A stretch of DNA of 5,777 nt, from positions 1 through 5,777 of the forward strand of contig SKGU01000085.1 of assembly GCA_007117255.1 (NCBI GenBank), written 5' to 3'. The stretch is from Natronohydrobacter sp. Lineage in GTDB: Bacteria > Pseudomonadota > Alphaproteobacteria > Rhodobacterales > Rhodobacteraceae. Below are positions 1 to 4,461 of this stretch, one piece after another. Position 1 is the stretch's first letter, and the number at the start of each line of letters is the position of its first letter. The notes under the pieces were generated by a model. That model did not search any database, was not told where the DNA came from, and saw nothing but the letters and a program-made list of their open reading frames with translations. A program made the position numbers and the translations under genes.

Positions 1-483
1 GACAGCTTCCACATTGGCCAGATGCGCGGTGATGTGCTGCACACGCCCGGTCACACGCCTGCTTGCCTGACCTATGTGATCGGCGACGCGGCCTTCGTGG
101 GTGACACGCTGTTCATGCCCGATTTCGGGACCGCGCGCTGCGACTTCCCCGGCGGCTCTGCGGACACGATGTGGGACTCGGTGCAGAAAATCCTGTCCCT
201 GCCCGATGAGACCCGCATCTTTGTGGGCCATGACTACAAGGCCGAAGGCCGCGACACTTACGCCTGGGAAACGACAGTGGGCGATCAGAAGCGTCTGAAC
301 AAACATGTCGGCGAAGGCAAATCGAAAGAAGATTTCGTCAAGGCGCGCAACGAACGCGACGGCCAGTTGGGCATGCCGCGGCTGATCGTGCCATCGTTGC
401 AAGTGAACATGCGCGCGGGTCAGATGCCAAAGGCAGAAGACAACGGCACAGTCTATCTGAAAGTTCCGGTCAACACACTTTGA
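1..483 (+). CDS. Persulfide dioxygenase-like MBL-fold protein (Blh type), 3' part
   Basis: This is the C-terminal 160 residues of a metallo-beta-lactamase-fold protein; the reading frame is open from base 1, so the start and the N-terminal HxHxDH metal motif lie outside the window. Visible signatures are TPGHTPACLTY (His at visible residue 18), GDTLF (Asp at 35) and FVGHDY (His at 77). The first His and the Asp match positions that bind iron in ETHE1-type persulfide dioxygenases. An Arg at 46 in the TARCDFPGG loop probably corresponds to the Arg of the ETHE1 GRTDF motif. The family oxidises glutathione persulfide to sulfite and glutathione in the cytoplasm. The loop wording and the C-terminal tail resemble the dioxygenase domain of Blh proteins from bigR operons. 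The following pmpA/pmpB-type genes and DUF442 gene support a role in sulfide/persulfide detoxification. The family is secure; the exact substrate is inferred. No truncation other than the window edge is seen. Confidence 0.9.
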   Translation, partial: DSFHIGQMRGDVLHTPGHTPACLTYVIGDAAFVGDTLFMPDFGTARCDFPGGSADTMWDSVQKILSLPDETRIFVGHDYKAEGRDTYAWETTVGDQKRLNKHVGEGKSKEDFVKARNERDGQLGMPRLIVPSLQVNMRAGQMPKAEDNGTVYLKVPVNTL

Positions 484-506
484 TCCGTCGGACATACCCC
501 AACACA

Positions 507-530
507 GGCGCGGCAGTCCCCTGCCGCGCC
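507..530 (+). other. Intercistronic GC-rich hairpin
   Basis: Ten bases (507-516) pair perfectly with 521-530 around a TCCC loop, in the 70-base gap between the dioxygenase gene and the first membrane-protein gene. The stem is almost all G and C, but what follows is CTTCTGCG and not a run of T. It is therefore a poor intrinsic terminator and more likely an mRNA-stability or processing element, or a leaky attenuator, that sets the ratio of dioxygenase to membrane proteins. The structure is seen directly; the role is inferred. Confidence 0.6.
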
Positions 531-553
531 CTTCTGCGAACAGGATTTATGAA

Positions 554-985
554 ATGATACAGACAGACTGGATCTGGGGCCTTGTCGGTGGCCTGATGAT
601 CGGCACGGCTGCGGCCATTTACCTTCTGGGCAATGGCCGCATCATGGGGGCCAGCGGCATCATCGGCGGTCTGGTGGACCGCTCCGGGCTGAACACATGG
701 GCCGAACGCATCGTGTTTCTGGCAGCACTCGTCGTGGTGCCCGCGCTGATGCTGCCGCTCTACAATGTCGAAGTTTCGACCAATATCACCACCAACCTTG
801 GCCTTGTCGTCGCGGGCGGCTTGCTGGTGGGCATCGGCACAAGGCTGGCCAATGGCTGCACCTCAGGCCACGGGGTCTGCGGCATTTCGCGTTTCTCACT
901 GCGCGGCATGGTGGCGACAGTGTTTTATCTGCTGGCAGGCGGCATTACGATGGTGCTGTTCCGGCATGTTCTGGGGGTGATCTGA
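554..985 (+). CDS. YeeE/YedE-family sulfur transport protein, PmpA-like half
   Basis: This 143-residue inner-membrane protein has about four or five hydrophobic segments (roughly residues 7-26, 31-41, 52-70, 83-99 and 118-140). Its signature is NGCTSGHGVCG with Cys102 and Cys109, matching the conserved Cys motif of YeeE/YedE proteins; E. coli YeeE imports thiosulfate through conserved cysteines. Half-size versions come as pairs, called PmpA and PmpB in Serratia, next to a Blh protein, as here. The expected job is to move reduced sulfur (sulfide, thiosulfate or persulfide-type species) across the cytoplasmic membrane; the direction and substrate are not shown by the sequence. The ATG at 554 has AGGA at 542-545, eight bases upstream. 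An ATG five bases earlier is in another frame and stops at once. The stop codon overlaps the next gene's ATG by one base. Confidence 0.88.
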   Translation: MIQTDWIWGLVGGLMIGTAAAIYLLGNGRIMGASGIIGGLVDRSGLNTWAERIVFLAALVVVPALMLPLYNVEVSTNITTNLGLVVAGGLLVGIGTRLANGCTSGHGVCGISRFSLRGMVATVFYLLAGGITMVLFRHVLGVI

Positions 986-1419
986 TGCAACGACTGGTTA
1001 TTTCCGCCCTCTCTGGTGGGCTGTTTGGCGCGGGTTTGCTGGTCTCTGGCATGACCGACACGACCAAGGTGCAAGGCTGGCTGGATGTCTTCGGCGCTTG
1101 GGACCCGACACTCGCCTTTGTGCTGGGCGGTGCAATCCTTCCGATGCTCGTGGCCTGGCACCTGACCACAAAACGTGCCGTGTCACTTGTAGGAGAGCCG
1201 TTTCCATCAAAACCTGATCCGCGCCTTGGCCACAACCTCGTCATCGGATCAGTTTTGTTCGGCGCAGGTTGGGGATTGGTGGGTCTGTGTCCCGGCCCTG
1301 CGATTGCCTCGCTCAGTTGGGGCGGCACAGGCGGGATTGTCTTTATCCTCGCCATGATCGGGGGTATGTTGGCAGCACCACCCATTCGCGTACAAGTCGA
1401 CCGACTTGCAGCTATCTGA
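985..1419 (+). CDS. YeeE/YedE-family sulfur transport protein, PmpB-like half (DUF6691 type)
   Basis: This 144-residue membrane protein is the partner half of the upstream YeeE/YedE protein. It begins with a hydrophobic helix (residues 3-20) followed by the family motif SGMTDTTKVQGWLD (21-34). Further hydrophobic segments lie at about 43-60, 84-101 and 114-131. GLCPGPA (100-106) carries Cys102, the counterpart of the NGC motif in the first half. The two halves together resemble one full-length YeeE, so they probably form a hetero-oligomeric pore. The frame is open further upstream to about 697, but the ATG at 985 is the right start: it overlaps the preceding TGA as TGATG, typical of translational coupling, and the protein begins exactly where family similarity begins. 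The upstream extension would only be a shadow of the first half. Confidence 0.9.
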   Translation: MQRLVISALSGGLFGAGLLVSGMTDTTKVQGWLDVFGAWDPTLAFVLGGAILPMLVAWHLTTKRAVSLVGEPFPSKPDPRLGHNLVIGSVLFGAGWGLVGLCPGPAIASLSWGGTGGIVFILAMIGGMLAAPPIRVQVDRLAAI

Positions 1420-1431
1420 GCGGAGCCATTG

Positions 1432-1857
1432 ATGGATATTCGACCCCTGACCGAGACTTACGCTGTCTCACCACAGATCGCGCCTGAAGACATGGACGCC
1501 ATCGTTGCAGCGGGCTTTAAAACGTTAGTCTGCAACCGGCCGGACGGAGAAATCCCGCCCGAACTGCATGCCGAGCAGATGCGCAAAGCTGCAGAGGCTG
1601 CGGGATTGCAATTCGTGCTCAATCCCGTGATCGGCGGGGCCATATCGATGGAGAATGTTACTGCGCAGGGCGAAACGCTGGCGCAGAGCGATGGCCCAGT
1701 GCTGGCTTACTGCGCATCCGGCAACCGCTCATCCATCGTTTGGGCGCTGTCACAAGCGGGCCAGCGCCCTACCGATGAATTGGTCGCAATCCCGGCGCGC
1801 TACGGCTACATGCTGGAGCCGTTTCGCCAGATGCTCGATCAGCTTGCGCAAAACTGA
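1432..1857 (+). CDS. DUF442/TIGR01244 sulfur-transferase/phosphatase-fold protein
   Basis: This cytoplasmic protein of 141 residues belongs to the DUF442 (TIGR01244) group, related to rhodaneses and dual-specificity phosphatases. The N-terminal signature is MDIRPLTETYAVSPQI, followed by GFKTLVCNRPDGE (29-40) and an active-site loop AYCASGNRSS with Cys94 and Arg99 (CX4R, rhodanese-like). The Cys is expected to carry a persulfide or act as a nucleophile. The same domain is the N-terminal half of fused Blh proteins in rhizobia and Xylella; here it is a separate gene at the end of the operon. The ATG at 1432 is preferred over an adjacent in-frame TTG at 1429, because GGAG at 1422-1425 lies six bases from the ATG but only three from the TTG. 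It starts 12 bases after the previous stop, so it is part of the same operon. The loop has Ala after the catalytic Cys, where many relatives have Arg. Confidence 0.88.
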   Translation: MDIRPLTETYAVSPQIAPEDMDAIVAAGFKTLVCNRPDGEIPPELHAEQMRKAAEAAGLQFVLNPVIGGAISMENVTAQGETLAQSDGPVLAYCASGNRSSIVWALSQAGQRPTDELVAIPARYGYMLEPFRQMLDQLAQN

Positions 1858-1871
1858 GACTGTCTCTCATG

Positions 1872-1909
1872 AAACGCCCCGCGAAACAGGCCTCGCGGGG
1901 CGTTTTCAT
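1872..1909 (+). terminator. Rho-independent terminator of the sulfur operon
   Basis: Bases 1872-1883 pair perfectly with 1894-1905 (12 bp, GC-rich core, AAA/TTT ends) around a 10-base loop, followed by T-rich sequence. The stem starts 14 bases after the DUF442 stop and ends transcription of the operon. With A-rich sequence on the other side it could also act weakly on the - strand. Confidence 0.9.
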
Positions 1910-1961
1910 TTGCTCTTGCATATTCGTCTGAAATGACTGGCGGCACGGTATCGCAAAGATC

Positions 1962-1990
1962 TTGACCGTCAGGCATGATCCGGCAATCCT
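1962..1990 (+). promoter_or_regulatory. Possible promoter for the small secreted protein
   Basis: TTGACC (1962-1967, five of six consensus bases) is followed after 17 bases by AATCCT (1985-1990, only three of six). The -35 element and spacing fit sigma70, but the -10 is weak, so this is tentative. A transcript from here would start near 1997. That would leave no leader for the GTG at 1999 and favours the downstream TTG start. Confidence 0.3.
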
Positions 1991-2031
1991 GACAGTGTGT
2001 GTATTTGTACCGCCTCAGGCCAGTAACCGGG

Positions 2032-2036
2032 AAGGG
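2032..2036 (+). promoter_or_regulatory. Ribosome binding site deciding a TTG start
   Basis: AAGGG lies seven bases before the TTG at 2044, and the peptide from that TTG begins directly with a signal-peptide-like sequence. The alternative GTG at 1999 has no Shine-Dalgarno-like sequence in front of it and would add 15 residues ahead of the signal peptide. Confidence 0.45.
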
Positions 2037-2043
2037 CTTAACG

Positions 2044-2499
2044 TTGCTTTTGCGAAACCTCTGTTGTGCCATACTCGCTTCGTCTTTGCTCAGCCCCGCA
2101 ACCGCTCTGGCACAGGCCTCGCATGACCTGAGCCCTGGCAGTTCAGCCCGAACACCTGCTGATCGCGAAGATCAGGCGCGGCGGGCGCGCCCCATTGAAC
2201 GGCTACGCCCTGAAAGCGGGAACAACCGCAGACTGCACGAATCGTGCAATCAGGCAGAAGCAAAACGACACTGGCAGGATGCGCTTGATGCAGGCGTTGT
2301 CGATGGCGCACGCGTTCAGAACGGTACGCTAACGATGGTTGTCACGCGTGACGCATGGCAAACCTATCCGCCCAACACCCGCGAGCAGCTATTCGAGGTA
2401 ATGAATTGCATGATCGCGGGCCCCGGACAGAAGCTAACAGAAATACAGGCCGCAGATCGGAACGGCAAGGTTTTACAATCCTGGAAATTTCATCATTAA
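2044..2499 (+). CDS. Small secreted/periplasmic protein of unknown function
   Basis: I do not recognise this family. From the TTG at 2044 it has 151 residues (166 if the GTG at 1999 is used). Residues 1-23 form a signal peptide: an Arg near the N-terminus, a hydrophobic core, and cleavage probably after ALA (23) or AQA (25). A polar, Arg-rich low-complexity linker follows (about 26-72), then a compact C-terminal domain (about 75-151) with Trp, alternating hydrophobic strands and an amphipathic segment. The mature part has two Cys, one in ESCNQ and one in MNCMI, which could form a disulfide after export. The gene lies between the operon terminator and the protease promoter on the same strand, so it is probably its own unit or loosely linked to the protease. 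Its partner or target is unknown; an accessory role for the neighbouring secreted protease is possible but rests only on adjacency. Coding is supported by frame length, signal peptide and GC-rich third positions. Confidence 0.68.
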   Translation: MLLRNLCCAILASSLLSPATALAQASHDLSPGSSARTPADREDQARRARPIERLRPESGNNRRLHESCNQAEAKRHWQDALDAGVVDGARVQNGTLTMVVTRDAWQTYPPNTREQLFEVMNCMIAGPGQKLTEIQAADRNGKVLQSWKFHH

Positions 2500-2511
2500 G
2501 ACTATGATATA

Positions 2512-2541
2512 TTGAAATGTTTCTGCGCACATCCTTATACT
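2512..2541 (+). promoter_or_regulatory. Sigma70-like promoter for the secreted protease gene
   Basis: TTGAAA (2512-2517) and TATACT (2536-2541) each match five of six consensus bases and are separated by 18 bases, inside an AT-rich gap of about 160 bases. Transcription would start near 2548 and leave a leader of about 110 bases before the protease ATG, room for leader-level regulation. No known riboswitch or clear hairpin was recognised in that leader. Confidence 0.5.
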
Positions 2542-2647
2542 TAACAAGCATTAAAAACGTATGCCACCTTGACTGAATCAAAAAATTAAGGAACATGAAT
2601 CTGCGCATGGTCAGCGATTGAGCGATACTGGCAAAGCCAATATTCAT

Positions 2648-2651
2648 GAGG
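2648..2651 (+). promoter_or_regulatory. Ribosome binding site deciding the protease start
   Basis: GAGG lies nine bases before the ATG at 2661. The in-frame ATG at 2646 overlaps this element and has no Shine-Dalgarno sequence of its own, so the 399-residue product is preferred over the 404-residue one. Confidence 0.5.
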
Positions 2652-2660
2652 TTTAAAGTG

Positions 2661-3860
2661 ATGACAAAGAACTCGATATCCATATCAAAAAGGGTTTGCG
2701 GACTATCTGCAGGGATCCTCAGCGCTGCAGTCATGACGACAGCGTCAATGAGCTACGCAGACGTATCCCACACGATCGATAGATCGGGCAGGACCACGAT
2801 GTCTGACCTTGATCGTGAAACCGTCACAGCGGTCGCACAGCCAGTTGAACAACTACGCGGTGCAGCACAGACCCAGCAGATGCAGGTTCCGAGCGCTACG
2901 GGCGGTGATACAGCAGCCCCGCGCGTTCAGCCCGGCGCTTCCGGCACCGCAGATCGGATCCGCTCAGGCGACCTGAATTTCACAGCACCTGAGGTAGAGC
3001 TGCCACCGCAAATGGGGACGCAGAATTTCGGCGCCCTAAGCTTGAATACCTATCTGCATTATAATGATTACCTAAAAGTCCCGTATCCTGTGCGATTTGA
3101 GCCTTGGCGTGCAGCAGGCAAGTTCTTTTTTGAGTTGCCGGATGGCGGGTGGTATAGCTGCACAGCGGCCATGATCGCGCCGTCCATATTGGTGACAGCG
3201 GGTCACTGCGTACATGAAGGTGGAAATGGCAGCGAAGGTTGGTTGACCGACGGCTTCTTCGTGCCCGCCTATTCACAATCGGTAGCGAACTCACGCTATG
3301 GCTATTGCGATGTCGAGCATGTCAGAACAACTGAGGGTTGGTTTAATATTGGTGAACTGGACGAAGGCTATGATGTCGCCCTCGTTGTCTGCGGATACCG
3401 CAGCGGTACGACCAACCGTTTCATGGGGAATCGCGTCGGTTGGTTTGGCTTCTGTTACGAGAATTGCCGCCAGGATTGGTGGTTCCTGACCCAGATCGGC
3501 TATCCGGGCAACTATTACAATGGGCAAGAGATGACAATCAGCCAGCATGTCAGCCGCGCCGCAGAAGGCTGGCCGGATTTCTTTTATGGAACCGGCATGC
3601 GGGGTGGATCATCAGGTGGTCCGCATGTGGCCAATATCGGCGAGATCTCGGATAGCTCAGCTGATCCGGGTCAGTATCCTCACCGCAACGTGATTTTCGC
3701 TGTCACCTCTTGGGGTTACGGCGATCAAACGCTGAAGGTTCAGGGCGCATCGCCGCTCAGCGGCATGGACAATGAAAACAACTTCCGCAGAATGTATAAT
3801 CAGACTTGCGTGTGGGCACGTCAGAACTTGCGTCGTCGCGCATGCGAGCGGATTGACTGA
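2661..3860 (+). CDS. Secreted trypsin-fold serine endopeptidase, V8-like
   Basis: This is an exported serine peptidase of 399 residues. Residues 1-33 are a signal peptide with probable cleavage after SYA. Residues 34 to about 140 are polar, rich in Gln, Thr and Ala, with a Pro-containing stretch, and look like a pro-region or linker. The catalytic domain (about 145-399) has all three triad residues: His182 in VTAGHC, Asp238 in GYDVALVV and Ser318 in GGSSGGP. The SWG motif (350-352) forms the substrate-binding strand, and IGYPG (279-283) is typical of V8-like Glu-specific endopeptidases (COG3591). Eight Cys (167, 183, 216, 244, 265, 269, 383, 395) suggest up to four disulfides; 167/183 sits like the chymotrypsin 42-58 pair. 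The position equivalent to trypsin Asp189 appears to be Gly312, so trypsin-like Lys/Arg specificity is unlikely. No C-terminal anchor or secretion repeat is visible; the end is basic. It follows the small secreted protein after 161 bases and has its own promoter. The physiological target is unknown. Confidence 0.88.
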   Translation: MTKNSISISKRVCGLSAGILSAAVMTTASMSYADVSHTIDRSGRTTMSDLDRETVTAVAQPVEQLRGAAQTQQMQVPSATGGDTAAPRVQPGASGTADRIRSGDLNFTAPEVELPPQMGTQNFGALSLNTYLHYNDYLKVPYPVRFEPWRAAGKFFFELPDGGWYSCTAAMIAPSILVTAGHCVHEGGNGSEGWLTDGFFVPAYSQSVANSRYGYCDVEHVRTTEGWFNIGELDEGYDVALVVCGYRSGTTNRFMGNRVGWFGFCYENCRQDWWFLTQIGYPGNYYNGQEMTISQHVSRAAEGWPDFFYGTGMRGGSSGGPHVANIGEISDSSADPGQYPHRNVIFAVTSWGYGDQTLKVQGASPLSGMDNENNFRRMYNQTCVWARQNLRRRACERID

Positions 3861-3928
3861 CTTAAGATGATGCTGTGATCATATGCTCCCTTTCAACGGG
3901 GATGCATGACACGATATTGCGAATGAAC

Positions 3929-3960
3929 AAAAAGGGCGCATCCAAGGATGCGCCCTTTTT
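3929..3960. terminator. Bidirectional rho-independent terminator
   Basis: Bases 3929-3942 pair perfectly with 3947-3960 (14 bp) around a CAAG tetraloop. The outer five pairs are A on the left and T on the right, so each strand has a GC-rich stem ending in a T run. On the + strand it ends the protease transcript, 69 bases after its stop. On the - strand it can stop transcripts coming from tRNA-Thr/hemY or from any gene in the gap. Confidence 0.92.
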
Positions 3961-4339
3961 CATAGCGGATTGTCCTGGGGCTTAACGTCAGAAGTTCAGA
4001 TAGCCACAGAACAGGCTTGCTGGAGAGATGCCCAAACGGACACTGCTTGCCCGATTGAAGACTTGCCAGCCATTGCATGCATCCGACGTCCCATGCGCAT
4101 CGCTCCAGGATTTACCGAGCATCTGCGCTGAGTATCCCTTCAGTCGTGGCAAATACTCACAAGCGTCAAACAACAAAGCGCTGCCGAAACCCTATCGCTG
4201 CACGTTTGCGACAAATGCAACCGATCTTCAGGCCAGCAATATAACGATCGGTTTCGTGCGAGGGGCATATCTCTTTTGTAAGATATCAAAGCCCATATCG
4301 CATTTTATAAAATCTTTACATGCGCTTAGCATATAAGAT
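3961..4339. other. Gap without a supported gene; possible decayed gene fragment
   Basis: No confident gene is seen in these roughly 380 bases. On the - strand a frame is open from just inside a TAG at 4192-4194 down to a TGA at 3988-3990, about 66 residues. Its sequence is fairly protein-like (for example DACEYLPRLKGYSA and SDACNGWQVF), but it has no ATG near its beginning, no ribosome binding site and no recognised family. Across the TAG the same frame continues for about 11 residues (RSVAFVANVQR) before a further stop, which could mean a decayed coding sequence. The right part (about 4200-4339) is AT-rich and contains the palindrome ATTTTATAAAAT (4302-4313). An opposite-strand frame at 4028-4336 has no ribosome binding site and low plausibility. 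Confidence 0.35.
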
Positions 4340-4415
4340 TGGTGCCGCTGAAGGGACTCGAACCCCCGACCCCATCATTACGAATGACGTGCTCTACCAG
4401 CTGAGCTACAGCGGC
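4340..4415 (-). tRNA. tRNA-Thr (anticodon CGU)
   Basis: Read on the - strand, the gene folds as a complete cloverleaf of 76 bases including the encoded CCA. The acceptor stem GCCGCTG pairs with CAGCGGC, the D stem is GCTC/GAGC, and the anticodon stem CGTCA/TGATG closes the loop TTCGTAA. The variable loop is five bases, and the T arm has the loop TTCGAGT. Anticodon CGT (+ strand 4380-4382) reads the Thr codon ACG. The discriminator A is at 4343 and CCA at 4342-4340. It lies 46 bases downstream of hemY on the same strand, with no convincing promoter or terminator between them, so it may be co-transcribed with hemY. Confidence 0.97.
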
Positions 4416-4461
4416 CTGTGAGCGGGTCTTTAGCACTGGTTTTCAGCGCAGACCAGCCCTT

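Noticed and set aside
697..984. N-terminal extension of the second YeeE/YedE gene starting near 697
   Set aside because: It lies entirely inside the first membrane-protein gene in another frame and is not membrane-like; the ATG at 985 with the TGATG overlap explains the gene.
945..1385. Long - strand frame opposite the second membrane gene
   Set aside because: It is a shadow of a GC-rich coding strand, Pro/Arg/Ser-rich, with no domain and no ribosome binding site.
2595..2621. Nine-codon leader reading frame (MNLRMVSD) in the protease leader
   Set aside because: AAGG lies only three bases before its ATG and the peptide has no regulatory codon pattern; chance occurrence is likely.
2342..2734. 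- strand frame of 130 codons across the end of the small secreted protein and the protease promoter
   Set aside because: It overlaps two supported + strand genes and the promoter, has mixed composition and no recognisable motif.
4299..4324. Hairpin (CGCAT/ATGCG) and AT palindrome downstream of the tRNA as a terminator
   Set aside because: Only five outer pairs, with an AT-only interior and no T run on the - strand; not a convincing terminator.
4028..4336. + strand frame of 102 codons in the gap before the tRNA
   Set aside because: No ribosome binding site, no motif, composition unlike the neighbours, and it overlaps the more protein-like - strand fragment.
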